The notes: generated by a model from the letters alone, not told the origin. A DNA stretch of 64,000 nt from Methanobrevibacter sp. V74 (GCF_963082495.1 NZ_CAUJAN010000005.1:1-64000), one strand, 5' to 3'. Positions 53,261-63,053 are shown, counted from the first letter of the stretch. Made by a program: numbers and translations.

Positions 53261-53887
53261 CTATTTCGTTCCATATACTCTGTCACCTGCATCCCCAAGA
53301 CCAGGTAAAATATATGCATTTTCATTCAATTGTCTATCTACAACTGCACAGAATATTTTAACATCAGGATGCTCCTTTTCGATACATCTAATTCCCTCCG
53401 GAGCAGCGACAATGCATAGTAATTTAATTTCAGTTACTCCATCTTGTTTGAGCCTTGAAATTGTCGCTGATGCACTTCCTCCGGTTGCAAGCATTGGGTC
53501 AATGACAAAGACCTCCCTTTTATCAATTCCATCAGGCATTTTATAATAATATTCAACAGGCTGAAATGTTTCCTCATCACGATAAAGACCAATGTGACCT
53601 ATTTTTGCATTTGGAATTACATTTAAAACACCTTCAACCATACCCATACCTGCCCTTAAAATCGGTACAAATGCATACCTATCTTCATTTAACATTCCAG
53701 TATCCATTTCTTCTAGCGGCGTTTTGATTGTTCCTTTTTCTAGTTTTGCATCCCTCATTGCTTCATATAGAAGAATTGTTGAGATTTCAGTTACTAATTC
53801 TCTAAATTCTTTTGTTCCAGTGTTTTCATCTCTTAAAATAGCTAATTTATGAGTTATCAATGGATGATTTAATACAAATTCATTCAT
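53261..53887 (-). CDS. upp: uracil phosphoribosyltransferase
   Basis: Converts uracil and PRPP to UMP for salvage. 208 residues, the normal length. VPILRAGMGMVEGVLNVIPNAKIGHIGLYRDEETFQPVEYYYK is the family's conserved region, and VFVIDPMLATGGSASATI the PRPP-binding loop. The C-terminus ILPGLGDAGDRVYGTK is the uracil-binding end. GGAGGAACAGC stands before ATG. It overlaps the end of the uracil permease gene upstream by eight bases, so uptake and salvage are encoded together. Confidence 0.97.
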   Translation of the reverse strand: MNEFVLNHPLITHKLAILRDENTGTKEFRELVTEISTILLYEAMRDAKLEKGTIKTPLEEMDTGMLNEDRYAFVPILRAGMGMVEGVLNVIPNAKIGHIGLYRDEETFQPVEYYYKMPDGIDKREVFVIDPMLATGGSASATISRLKQDGVTEIKLLCIVAAPEGIRCIEKEHPDVKIFCAVVDRQLNENAYILPGLGDAGDRVYGTK

Positions 53888-55169
53888 GCTGTTCCTCCGG
53901 TATTAAAAGATTTAAAAGTACGCCAATAATTGCTGCAAGAGACATTCCAGATATTGAGATGGATAAATCACCAGACACGATAGATAATGTTGCCCCACCT
54001 AAACCTAAAACAAGCATTGTTGCAGCCACTACTACATTTTTAGTATTATTAAAATCAACTTGATGACTAATTAAGATTTTAAGTCCATTTACACAGATAA
54101 ACCCATATAATAATACTGAAATTCCCCCTAAAACCGGTGCCGGAATAGCTGTTAGGAGTGCTGTCAAATGTCCTGAAAATGCAAATACAATAGCAATTAA
54201 TGCTGCAAGACCTAAAACATGAGTTGATGCTACACGAGTCATACCAACAACAGACGTATTTTCACCATAAGTAGTGTTTGCAGGACCGCCAATAACAGCT
54301 GCTAAAAATGTAGCAAGTCCATCACCAAGAAGGGTCTTATTAAGTCCCGGATCTTCGATTAAATCACGGCCAATAATTTCACTTAATACTTTATGGTCAC
54401 CTACATGCTCCACCATTGTTACTAAAGCAATTGGAACAATAGTTAAAACTGCTGCAAAGTTTAAATCATAATGCATAAATGGCAGATAGAATTTTGGAAC
54501 TTCAACAATACTTGCTGTTAAAGCTTGTGAAAAATCAACCATCCCCAATACTGCCGCTACAACATAACCTACAATAATACCTAATAAAAATGGAATAACC
54601 CTTATAATTCCTTTTCCATGAATCGCAATAATTGCAGTTGTTAAAAATGAAACAAATGCAACCAATATATTGTTCAATTGGACAGTTGTTAAATTTAATC
54701 CAATTTCAGAAATAGCTGTTGGAGCAAGTGATAAACCAATAACCATAATCATTGGACCTACAACAACAGGAGGCAATAACTTATTAATCCAACCAGGACC
54801 AGAAAGATGGATTATCAAAGCAATAATCATATAAACTATACCTACAATCATCAGTGCAGTGAATACACTTCCAGTACCTCCTATTGCATATCCTGCAACC
54901 ATTGGAGTGATGAATGCAAAAGAACTTCCCAGATAAACTGGACTTCTATTACGAGTACAAATAATGTAAATTAACGTACCTATACCTGATGATACTAATG
55001 CTACCGGAATTGACAAGATATCTGCTCCAGCCGTTGTATTGACAACAATTGGAACCAAAATTGTAGCTCCGAACATTGCACATACATGCTGAATAGCAAG
55101 TAAAATCCATCTAAGTGTAGATGGCTTATCAGCAACACCTAATATCATATTACTATTTTCTTCAACCAT
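53880..55169 (-). CDS. uraA: uracil/xanthine permease (NCS2 family)
   Basis: 429 residues from the ATG at 55167-55169 with GTGAT upstream; the frame to 55178 starts inside that SD. About 14 spans, with the NCS2 features LRWILLAIQHVCAMFGATILVPIV, GSSFAFITPMVAG and the signature VTMVEHVGDHKVLSEIIGRDLIEDPGLNKTLLGDGLATFLAAVIGGPANTTYGENTSVVGMTRV, here quoted in part by position 235-300. It probably imports uracil by proton symport. It overlaps upp, which acts on the imported base. Confidence 0.95.
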   Translation of the reverse strand: MVEENSNMILGVADKPSTLRWILLAIQHVCAMFGATILVPIVVNTTAGADILSIPVALVSSGIGTLIYIICTRNRSPVYLGSSFAFITPMVAGYAIGGTGSVFTALMIVGIVYMIIALIIHLSGPGWINKLLPPVVVGPMIMVIGLSLAPTAISEIGLNLTTVQLNNILVAFVSFLTTAIIAIHGKGIIRVIPFLLGIIVGYVVAAVLGMVDFSQALTASIVEVPKFYLPFMHYDLNFAAVLTIVPIALVTMVEHVGDHKVLSEIIGRDLIEDPGLNKTLLGDGLATFLAAVIGGPANTTYGENTSVVGMTRVASTHVLGLAALIAIVFAFSGHLTALLTAIPAPVLGGISVLLYGFICVNGLKILISHQVDFNNTKNVVVAATMLVLGLGGATLSIVSGDLSISISGMSLAAIIGVLLNLLIPEEQHE

Positions 55170-55382
55170 ACATATCACAAAATTCTCATAAATTGATCAA
55201 TAATTACCAAAAAATCTATTTAATAATATAAAAATATCTAAAATTTGTAAAAACTTATTTCAAATATAAAATAATAATTTTTGACTATTAATATATCTCT
55301 GAATAAAAGTATAAAATATTTATCTTTTTAGAAATGTGATTGAAAAATAAAAAAAAGTTGGGAAAATAAATCCCTAAAAAAT

Positions 55383-56024
55383 TTAAATTTCCACAGATTT
55401 TCCTTTTTTAGCCCACCTAACAGTCATTGAAGTAAATGGTTGAGCTATTGCACTCCAAATTAAACTTAATACCCAATGTGAAATAATCATTATTAAAATA
55501 TCCACTACAGAATATACTCCAACAAATGCCAAACCGATAAATATGAAATTATCTATTAGTTCACTTAAAGCAATAATCCCCAAGTTTTTAACAGAGGAAT
55601 ACTCCTCGCCAGCGTTTACCATAGTAGTAATTCTTGCATTTACAAAGTTACCGATTAAGTAACTAATGTAAGAAGCTATAAGAATTCTTGGAGTTTGAGT
55701 AAATACAAATGCAAGGCTTGAATCTCCAGTATAGAATGATGGAGAAGGCAAGAACAATATTAATGTTGTCATAAATACAAATAAAACATCTACACAAAGA
55801 CCTAGAATAATGGTTCGACGTGCAGTTCTCTCACCATAAACATCTGCAATTACGTTAGTTAAAATATAAACTAAAGGATAAATTAAAACTCCAGCAGGAG
55901 TTTGCATACCTATAAAGTCTATACTTATGATTTTAACAGTGATTAAGTTTGCGATTGTGAATGCCATACAGAAAAATGCAGTAATAATTACTCTTTTTTC
56001 GGTAAAGTCAAAATTCAAATCCAT
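55383..56024 (-). CDS. YhhQ/VUT-1 type queuosine-precursor transporter
   Basis: 213 residues with six spans. LITVKIISIDFIGMQTPAGVLIYPLVYILTNVIADVYGER is the family's conserved core (residues about 22-66), followed by FVFTQTPRILIASYISYLIGNFVN. The ending TVRWAKKGKSVEI is polar. In bacteria YhhQ imports preQ0/preQ1. In archaea preQ0 feeds archaeosine in tRNA, so uptake of a deazaguanine precursor is plausible. No SD precedes the ATG; a short-leader or leaderless mRNA is likely. It stands alone. Confidence 0.88.
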   Translation of the reverse strand: MDLNFDFTEKRVIITAFFCMAFTIANLITVKIISIDFIGMQTPAGVLIYPLVYILTNVIADVYGERTARRTIILGLCVDVLFVFMTTLILFLPSPSFYTGDSSLAFVFTQTPRILIASYISYLIGNFVNARITTMVNAGEEYSSVKNLGIIALSELIDNFIFIGLAFVGVYSVVDILIMIISHWVLSLIWSAIAQPFTSMTVRWAKKGKSVEI

Positions 56025-56230
56025 ACAAAATATATTAACTTTAAAAGTATTTAAATTTAATTAAACAAAACTTGACAATATTAAAGTAGAATTCAATTAA
56101 TATAACTGTTTTTAAAATAAACAATGAAATAATTTAAGGTTATAAAATAGTTTAAAAAGCAATCAAAACCCTAACTCTAAAATCATCTCATTAACCTTCT
56201 GCTTTGCCCATTTCATACACAGATTAAAAT

Positions 56231-56856
56231 GTGACTAAAACTTCAATTAGTAGAAATGATTATATTAATGAAGAAATTCCACTTTCTAAAATTCATGAAG
56301 TTAATGCTGATTTAAATCATTACATAGAATTTTGTGAACATACTAGTGAAACAGTAAAATATGCAATAGAAAACGTTGAAAAATAATTCCAATGAGGATG
56401 TTCACAGGAAGCTAATGAAAAACTGCATAATTTGAAATAAAACTATATACCATGTAGAAATTTCATCCACTCTTCACAAAAAACCAAATTGACGAATGCC
56501 TATTAAAATAAATAAGTTTTAAATCCAAAAAAGATGATTGTGAAGTTTACAGCAGCGCTTATCTTAATTTAGAAGAAAGCAAGGGAATAATTGCTGAAGC
56601 TATAAAAGTAAATAAATTAGTAACTAGTGTTCAGTGAGATTCTGCAATTTATGGTGCTGTTGGCAAGTAAATTATAGAATTAACAAACAGCATTGAATGA
56701 TCCATTATTCATGGTGTAGGTTCTTTATTTGGAACTGTTAGCATGCTTGGAACTGAATTAATCTTACAAAACGTAATTATTACAAGACCAGAAGTTAGAA
56801 CTCAAAAGCAAGATTTGAAAGCATTGCAAGCTTTTCTAAACATCATACCACAATAG
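56231..56856 (+). pseudogene. decayed gene of unknown function
   Basis: From GTG at 56231 an open frame of 51 codons (TKTSISRNDYINEEIPLSKI, then HEVNADLNHYIEFCEHTSET) ends at 56386. Protein-like sequence continues to 56856 through at least eight stops and one or two frame changes: SQEANEKLHNLK, then DDCEVYSSAYLNLEESKGII and AEAIKVNKLVTS, then SIIHGVGSLFGTVSMLGTEL and ILQNVIITRPEVRTQKQDL. Codon choice and residue mix look like former coding DNA. I recognise no family. It lies convergent to the Gtr-like cluster. Confidence 0.55.
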
Positions 56857-56864
56857 GCATCTTA

Positions 56865-57242
56865 TTATTTAAAAACAATGAATTTGCTAAAAACATAATT
56901 AACAATGACAACAATGACCTGTATTATAATTTTAGATATAAAATCATTAATAAACAATATATCAATAAATAGATACATGAGTCCGGTATCTAAAACTCCT
57001 GAAAAAACCCGACCTCCATAAAATAAAGTTGCTTCTTTAATTATATTATTGCTTTTCCGCTCAAAAACCCAAATTCTATTAGTTACATAAGCAAATAAAA
57101 CAGAAAAAAACCATGCGAAAATATTAGATATTATATAATCAATATTTAAAAACTTGGCAAAAATTAAATAAACTACAATATTAACAATTGTAGTTAAAAT
57201 GCCGAATATTAAATAAAGTATTAATTCTTTTTTCAATCCCAT
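56865..57242 (-). CDS. GtrA-family membrane protein
   Basis: 125 residues with four spans, the GtrA/DPMS-like layout: LILYLIFGILTTIVNIVVYLIFAKFL, IDYIISNIFAWFFSVLFAYVTNRIWVF, GRVFSGVLDTGLMYLFIDIL and IVVIVNYVFSKFIVFK, all typical. In phage-type Gtr systems GtrA flips a lipid-linked sugar. It closes a three-gene run with a GT39-like transferase and a GtrB-like glycosyltransferase, so a surface-glycan decorating pathway is inferred. Confidence 0.9.
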   Translation of the reverse strand: MGLKKELILYLIFGILTTIVNIVVYLIFAKFLNIDYIISNIFAWFFSVLFAYVTNRIWVFERKSNNIIKEATLFYGGRVFSGVLDTGLMYLFIDILFINDFISKIIIQVIVVIVNYVFSKFIVFK

Positions 57243-57286
57243 TACAATAACCTAGACCGCTATTAATTGATTATTAATTCAATTAA

Positions 57287-58825
57287 CTACTTATTTTTAA
57301 TAATATAAATATCACTATTTTTTCCAGAAATCTTTATAGTATCTATTTTTTCAAAATTATCATTTACTTTTCCACAACCAATATAGTAAATATTTTTATC
57401 ATTATTTTCAATAATCAATTGATTTAACTTATTTGAGTTAATATCTTTAAATTCAATGGCATTATGTAATGTATGATTATCTAACACTATTCTATTAGTG
57501 TCTCTATTAAAATTATACTCTTCAGTTTTATCTAAATATCCATGATACCTTAAAAGTGTTACTCCATCCTCATAAATAACTGTATTATCTTCCCTATTCA
57601 TTGTTTTAAATATTTTTTCATCATGAACTGTAGATTTATATATTGAAATATCTTTTGATATCGCTTGAGAAACTCCACCTATGGATAAAATTAATATAAC
57701 TATTAGAACCATTATGATATTTTTATTATTATCTATTTTTCCTATTGATATAGCAAATACCAACCATAAAACACCAATTGATGGTAAAAGATATCTATCA
57801 ATAATTATAGGTTGAGAAATTAATGAAAACCCAATTCCAATAAATATTACACCTAAAAATACACAAATTCCGGTTATAATATAAAAGTTTTCATCTTTTT
57901 TATTTTTTTTGTATTGAAAAATTACTAAAGATAAAATAATAATTAAACAAAATATTGCAAGACCATTGTCACTATATGAATTAGTTATCGCAAAAATAAA
58001 AAAGTTAATAGTTTCATCAACACCTATCGGTTTTATCCAAAAACTATCATTTACATTAATCATCTGTTGTAATAATATTGGAATCCAAGGAATATATAAT
58101 ATTATTAATGCAATAACCGAAATTATCCATTTCTTAAACTCATTTTCTCTTAATTTAGGTACAATATTATTTATTTTTCCTTTAATATCAATTCCACCAT
58201 TATCTTTATTTATTTCATCATCTTTAATAAATAAAATGTATACTAATAACAGAAAATAAATTATACTTGAAGATAATGCTACAAAATAATGAGTATATGC
58301 CCCTAAAATTGTGAATAATGTAAGAAGTACCCAAGATTTTTTATTGGATTTCAACATGACATCTTTTAAATATATAAAAGACAACACAAAAAATAATAAT
58401 GCCCAACTATACATTCTCATTATCATATAATTTATAAAAAAATCAGACATTACTCCTATAACAAATATAAAAATCCCTGCTGTAAACCAATCATAATCTT
58501 CTCTTATTTTTGTTCCAGAAATAATTAATAATATGAAATAAGGAATTACTGAAACAAATTTTGAAACAAAAATACTTTTTAATGGAATTTGTAATAAACT
58601 TACAATTTTTATTGAAAATTTTAATATTATATAATAAAGTGGAGGGTGAACATCACTAGAAGTGATTGATATTAATTGAAATATTGATGTATTAACTAAT
58701 CCTAATGTAAAATATTCATCATACATGACAAAAGGATGTTTTATCAAATAAACCATAAAACTTAATATAATCAGACTTATTAAAAATAAACTTATCCCTA
58801 CCCAATCTTTTTTAATCTTAATCAT
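57287..58825 (-). CDS. GT39/PMT-like membrane glycosyltransferase
   Basis: 512 residues with about eleven spans and a soluble C-terminus of about 115 residues. The N-terminal exported loop has YDEYFTLGLVNTSIF (acidic catalytic pair position) and SDVHPPLYYIILK, the ArnT/PMT signature. Such enzymes move a sugar from a polyprenyl-phosphate carrier to a protein, lipid or glycan outside the cell. It lies between the GtrA-like and GtrB-like genes (gaps of 44 and 18 bases), the place of the acceptor-specific Gtr enzyme. The acceptor is unknown. Confidence 0.85.
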   Translation of the reverse strand: MIKIKKDWVGISLFLISLIILSFMVYLIKHPFVMYDEYFTLGLVNTSIFQLISITSSDVHPPLYYIILKFSIKIVSLLQIPLKSIFVSKFVSVIPYFILLIISGTKIREDYDWFTAGIFIFVIGVMSDFFINYMIMRMYSWALLFFVLSFIYLKDVMLKSNKKSWVLLTLFTILGAYTHYFVALSSSIIYFLLLVYILFIKDDEINKDNGGIDIKGKINNIVPKLRENEFKKWIISVIALIILYIPWIPILLQQMINVNDSFWIKPIGVDETINFFIFAITNSYSDNGLAIFCLIIILSLVIFQYKKNKKDENFYIITGICVFLGVIFIGIGFSLISQPIIIDRYLLPSIGVLWLVFAISIGKIDNNKNIIMVLIVILILSIGGVSQAISKDISIYKSTVHDEKIFKTMNREDNTVIYEDGVTLLRYHGYLDKTEEYNFNRDTNRIVLDNHTLHNAIEFKDINSNKLNQLIIENNDKNIYYIGCGKVNDNFEKIDTIKISGKNSDIYIIKNK

Positions 58826-58843
58826 AATTTTCCCATTATATAT

Positions 58844-59785
58844 TTAATTACTCTTAAAATTTTTTTCTTTAACTAAATAAATCGGCCTTTTTTTAGTTTC
58901 AATATAGGTTTTTTCCAAATATTTACCTAATATTCCAATAGATAACAATTGAATACCGCCTAATAATAAAATAACACATATTAAAGAAGTCCAACCTTGA
59001 ACAGCATCACCAAAAACTAAATTTTTAAATACAACAACACCTATTAAAATAAAAGAAATTATTGAACATAAAATGCCCATAAATGTTGAAATTGATAAAG
59101 GAAGGGTTGTAAAAGCAACGATAGCCTCTATGGAATATTTAAATAGTGACCAAAATGACCAGCTTGTCTCACCATTTATCCTTTCAATATTTTCATATTC
59201 AAGCCATTTATTTTTAAAACCGACCCATTGAAATATTCCCTTAGAAAAACGATTATATTCATTTAATTCCAGAACAGAATTAACAACTTGTCTTTTCATC
59301 ATCCTATAATCTCTTGCACCATCGACCAAATCCACGTCTGAAAAACTCATTAATTTATAAAATAATCTTGCAAAAAATGACCTGATAATGGGTTCTCCCT
59401 TTCTTGAAACTCGTCTAGTAGCTACACAATCAAAATCTGAATCCTCAAGAATACTTATCATTTCAGGAAGTAAACTTGGAGGATCTTGTAAGTCCACATC
59501 CATTATAACTACATAATCCCCAGAACTATTTACAAGACCTGCATATAACGCAGATTCTTTCCCAAAATTTCTTGAAAATGAAATGAACTTAACATTGTTA
59601 TCTTGTTTAGATAAAGTTTTAATATTTGATAAAGTATTATCACTTGAACCATCATCTACAAAAATAAACTCATAATTAATTTCATTATTAGAAAAATTAT
59701 CTAAAATATGAGTTGTTTCCTCATAAAAATCAAAAATAGCGTTTTCTTCATTAAAACATGGAACGATAACACTAATAAGAAACAT
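58844..59785 (-). CDS. GT2 polyprenyl-phosphate glycosyltransferase (GtrB/DPM1-like)
   Basis: 313 residues. GT-A domain: SVIVPCFNEENAIFDFYEET at the start, FIFVDDGSSDNTL, ISFSRNFGKESALYAGL, VVIMDVDLQDPPSLLPEMI with the DxD, and RRVSRKGEPIIRSFFARLFYKLM. Two C-terminal spans (about 230-255, 265-290) complete the GtrB form. It loads a sugar on a polyprenyl phosphate in the cytoplasm. GTGAT lies before the ATG. It is the first gene of the trio with the GT39-like and GtrA-like genes. An IS5-like element lies 180 bases upstream. Confidence 0.92.
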   Translation of the reverse strand: MFLISVIVPCFNEENAIFDFYEETTHILDNFSNNEINYEFIFVDDGSSDNTLSNIKTLSKQDNNVKFISFSRNFGKESALYAGLVNSSGDYVVIMDVDLQDPPSLLPEMISILEDSDFDCVATRRVSRKGEPIIRSFFARLFYKLMSFSDVDLVDGARDYRMMKRQVVNSVLELNEYNRFSKGIFQWVGFKNKWLEYENIERINGETSWSFWSLFKYSIEAIVAFTTLPLSISTFMGILCSIISFILIGVVVFKNLVFGDAVQGWTSLICVILLLGGIQLLSIGILGKYLEKTYIETKKRPIYLVKEKNFKSN

Positions 59786-59889
59786 GATGCATCACAAAAT
59801 TAACCTTTATAAAAATATTACATTTTAATATTTTACTTCATCATATTTATAATTATAGTTTTACTTTCATTTTTTGATGGTTTTTGGGT

Positions 59890-59915
59890 TTGTCTCTTCC
59901 AAAAACTTGTGTGAT
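59890..59915. repeat. copy of the MITE-like element end
   Basis: TTGTCTCTTCCAAAAACTTG plus TGTGAT matches 41638-41663 at 25 of 26 positions. It lies between the GtrB-like gene and the IS5-like element. No matching opposite end is seen nearby, so this is a solitary end. Confidence 0.6.
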
Positions 59916-59964
59916 TTGAATTTCCACTAGTTTTTGAATCACGAAATTTTTTCTTTATTTTAAA

Positions 59965-61220
59965 AACCTTGTAGAAACCATCCTTTAAAATATTTGTAAT
60001 GCTCTGTAAATGTTGTATAATACTTTTTTGAGTTTTGTTTCCTTATTTTGGAGTGATGTACTTCTACTATAGTTTCCACCGCCAAATCTTCATTTTATTA
60101 CAAAAATAACACTTTCTACATTCATTCTTCGTGCGTAAACATCGTGCCAGAAGATTGTAGCGCCGTTTAGTCTGTAATGTCCTGTTTTTGCTCGTGTTTT
60201 TAATGGTATTTGGTCATGCTCCTAATTCTTCGTTAATGCATTTTTTTATGGGTTCTGTATCGTATGCTCTGTCTGCTAGGGTGTAGTGTGGTTTGTATGA
60301 TTTTAATTGTCTTATTGATGCTATTGCGAATTGTGTATCGTATTTTGGACCTCGATTTGCTGCGTAATTTAAGATCATTCTTGTGTCGACATCGATTGCA
60401 ATATGTTTTTTAATGTAACTTTTTCTGCATTTTCCCCTTATTTTTGCGTAATAATGGTCAGCATAGTCACTTGTGTGGCCAGTTCCATCCATTGCAGCCA
60501 ATTCACAATCTATTGGATGTATAAATAATATTAAATTGTTTAATTCTTTCAATTTTGTGGCTGACATTCGGACAAAGAATTTCTGGATTGTTGTGTAATG
60601 TGGTAACTTTGTAAGTTTTAGAAATTTGGTTATTTTATCAGAAACGTCTAAAAACTCAATTATTTCACGATATGTTGATTTTAAGTAAGTTTTCATTAAT
60701 AAAATAGTAAATAATTGTGGTTGATTATAAATATGATTGCTATAATCACTGGAATACCTTGGAAATATCCCTCTTGCATAGTTAAATGTTAATTCAACAA
60801 AATCAAGCAATTTATTTTGGTTTTAACCAATTTTAAATAGTTTTTCCCCATTTGTTTTTCCATTAATCTCAAGTCCAAAATGTTTAAATGTCTAGAATTC
60901 AAATAGTAATATGGAGAATAGTTTATTTTACTATACATATTAATAATTATTCTCCATTCTACTATTTATAACTTTCCATCATGTTTTTTGATTAATAGCA
61001 AGTATTATTTCAAGTGTAAAAAAATTAAAGCAATAAAATCGCTTAAACTCTAAATTTAAGCATTCTTGAAAAAATTTTTTGCGAAGAACAAAATCAAGTG
61101 TAAACCAAAAAGAAGAATAAAATATTAAAATCAAAAATAAAGAGAAAATATGAATTATCTGACAAAATAAGCAAATATTAACGATATTCACTCAAATTTT
61201 GACATGGTTTCTACAAGGTT
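59965..61220 (-). mobile_element. IS5-like insertion sequence with 17-bp perfect terminal inverted repeats
   Basis: AACCTTGTAGAAACCAT at 59965-59981 and its exact complement at 61204-61220 bound a 1256-base element containing one broken DDE transposase gene. The part from 60940 to 61203 is non-coding leader. Flanking A/T runs do not allow a target duplication to be read with certainty. Copy 1 at 41826-42756 is an older, more decayed relative. Confidence 0.8.
59972..60938 (-). pseudogene. IS5-like DDE transposase, frameshifted, copy 2
   Basis: ATG at 60936-60938 opens MYSKINYSPYYYLNSRHLNI, then a shift near 60825. The main frame (60214-60810) has QPQLFTILLMKTYLKSTYRE, AAMDGTGHTSDYADHYYAKI with the first Asp, HIAIDVDTRMILNYAANRG and LADRAYDTEPIKK with the second Asp. 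It ends at ELGA through a two-base deletion relative to copy 1 (GCATTCGAC there, GCATGAC here). The third part (GHYRLNGATIFWHDVYARRMNVESV) is in another frame. It is inactive as it stands. Confidence 0.85.
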
Positions 61221-61391
61221 AAAAATTAAAAATCAGTACCAAATCGGACACTTCCAATTTATAAATAGAATCCCCCAAAACTTAACTTTCTAGTAATGCT
61301 GAAACAAAGGGGAGATTTAAAAATAACAAAATTATGAAAAAAATTTTTCTTTTAAATGCATAGATTCGCATGGACATTTAATCACAAAAAA
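61221..61391. other. short non-coding region between the IS and the epimerase gene
   Basis: About 170 AT-rich bases. On the minus strand a T-rich tract (near 61331-61352) behind the epimerase gene could terminate its transcript. No repeat beyond the element end is seen. Confidence 0.3.
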
Positions 61392-62387
61392 TTAAAATTC
61401 AGTTGACTCTTGAATATTGTCCCAATTTTCACAGAACCACTCATGAGTCCTTTCAAGTCCCTCGTCAAATGAAACTTTAGGAGAGTATCCTAAGATATCT
61501 TTTGCTTTATCAATTGAAGATAATAACTTAGTTTTTGCATCCCAATCACGACGGGCAACATAATTAATACCTGCTTCGTTTCCAGTTAATGTATTTACCC
61601 TGTTAGCCATGTCGATTACTTTGTGATCTTTACCTGAACCTAAATTGATAGCTTCACCTATAGCTTCTTCTTCAATGCCCATAGCAACCAAACCATTACA
61701 GATATCATCGACAAAAGTCCAATCCCTTGTTTCTGAGCCATCTCCAGTAATTGGTAAAGCTTGCCCATTTTTAGACCAGTACATAAAGTTTGGAATAACG
61801 TTTCTGTATTTACCTGGAACTTCACCAGGACCAAATACATTAAAGAATCTTGCATTTACAATGTCCATATCATATAAGTTATGGAAATAATTAGTATAAA
61901 GTTCTCCTAAGAGTTTTGTTACCTGATAAGGAGTGTGAAGTGAAATTGAAATATCGTGTTCTTGGAATGGCATTTTAGAGTCAAGGCCATAAACACCACA
62001 TCCAGATGAAGAGTAAACAAACCTATCAACACCAGTAAGTTGTGCATATTGAAGTACTTTTAAAATTCCAATACCGTTAACCATTAAATCTTTTTCAGGA
62101 TTATCAACACTGTTTTGATTTGCAAAGTGGGCCGCTAAATGATATACGTAATCTGGTTTTTGTTTAAATACTCTTTTTAAAACAGCATCATCTAAAATAT
62201 CCCCTTGGATAAACTCAATATTATCTCTAGAAGGAATATTCCATTCATATGCAGATGAAAGATTATCCAAAATAATTACTTTTTCAGCACCTAAGTCTGA
62301 AAATTTACGGGTTAGATTACTTCCAACACAACCTGCCCCACCAGTTACAAGGATTGTTTTATCTTGATATTCCATATATTCTTTCAT
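61392..62387 (-). CDS. NAD-dependent sugar-nucleotide epimerase/dehydratase (GalE-like SDR)
   Basis: 331 residues from the ATG at 62385-62387, with GTGAT upstream; the frame to 62450 overlaps the CBS gene without an SD. NAD motif TILVTGGAGCVGSNLTRKF near residue 12, acidic DILDDAVL, catalytic S (YSSSGCGVYG) and Y-x3-K as YQVTKLLGELY, then ARFFNVFGPGEVPGKYRNVIP and DWTFVDDICNGL. This is an extended short-chain dehydrogenase acting on UDP- or GDP-sugars; which one cannot be told. It probably makes a precursor for surface glycans. It is the last of three genes with the CBS protein and the polyferredoxin. Confidence 0.9.
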   Translation of the reverse strand: MKEYMEYQDKTILVTGGAGCVGSNLTRKFSDLGAEKVIILDNLSSAYEWNIPSRDNIEFIQGDILDDAVLKRVFKQKPDYVYHLAAHFANQNSVDNPEKDLMVNGIGILKVLQYAQLTGVDRFVYSSSGCGVYGLDSKMPFQEHDISISLHTPYQVTKLLGELYTNYFHNLYDMDIVNARFFNVFGPGEVPGKYRNVIPNFMYWSKNGQALPITGDGSETRDWTFVDDICNGLVAMGIEEEAIGEAINLGSGKDHKVIDMANRVNTLTGNEAGINYVARRDWDAKTKLLSSIDKAKDILGYSPKVSFDEGLERTHEWFCENWDNIQESTEF

Positions 62388-62403
62388 AATTATCACTTTA
62401 AAT

Positions 62404-63039
62404 TTATTTTTTAGCTCTGCCAACTCTGCGAGCAATAACCATTTCTCCAACGGAAATTAACCCTGCAAAGAATTTTTCAAGTCCTCCTGTTGCCCAAATT
62501 GCTTCACCAAATGTAGAACTCATAATATTAGCTTCATATTCTTTAGGGGAAACTTTTTGGCCAGTTGTCTTTTTAGATACTAAAGCAGATGCCAACATTA
62601 ATTCATCCCAAGTTACTCCCTTGAGTTGGTTTTGCATCGCCTTATATAAACTTTCAACTTTAATGTCATATAAATCTGATAGCAACACCACAATATCACA
62701 AGAACGAATCATACCTATTACCTGATTATCATCATTCAATACAGGAACTGTAACAAATTTATTGTTTGCAGTTAAAATTACTGCTTTTCTTGCAGGATCA
62801 TCTTCATGAACTGTAGAAACTTGATCAGAACTATTCATTACTTCTGAAATTTTTTCATTACCTTCCCTTAGACCTTTTGTAATGTCAAATGCTGTAATCC
62901 ATCCAATTAATTGTTGTTTATCATTTACAACAGGACAAGTAAACCGTCTAACTTCCTCCATAGCTTTTGAAGCTTCAACAACACTATCATTAGCGTTTAA
63001 GTATACGAAATTTTTATCCATCAATTCTTTTGCTTTCAT
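62404..63039 (-). CDS. two-CBS-domain protein with unassigned C-terminal part
   Basis: 211 residues; AGGTGT before ATG. CBS 1 (about 7-55: VYLNANDSVVEASKAMEE, FTCPVVNDKQQLIGWITAFDI) and CBS 2 (about 62-115: VSTVHEDDPARKAVILTANN, FVTVPVLNDDNQVIGMIRSCDIV) would bind an adenine nucleotide. The last 95 residues (VESLYKAMQNQLKGVTWDEL; EAIWATGGLEKFFAGLISVG; MVIARRVGRAKK) match nothing I know. It lies 14 bases behind the polyferredoxin gene, so regulation of a redox process by adenylate state is a possibility. Confidence 0.85.
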   Translation of the reverse strand: MKAKELMDKNFVYLNANDSVVEASKAMEEVRRFTCPVVNDKQQLIGWITAFDITKGLREGNEKISEVMNSSDQVSTVHEDDPARKAVILTANNKFVTVPVLNDDNQVIGMIRSCDIVVLLSDLYDIKVESLYKAMQNQLKGVTWDELMLASALVSKKTTGQKVSPKEYEANIMSSTFGEAIWATGGLEKFFAGLISVGEMVIARRVGRAKK

Positions 63040-63053
63040 AAACAGACACCTTT

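Noticed and set aside
53111-53308. 65-codon plus-strand frame before upp
   Set aside because: Asn/Lys-rich, no SD and antisense to the conserved 3' end of upp.
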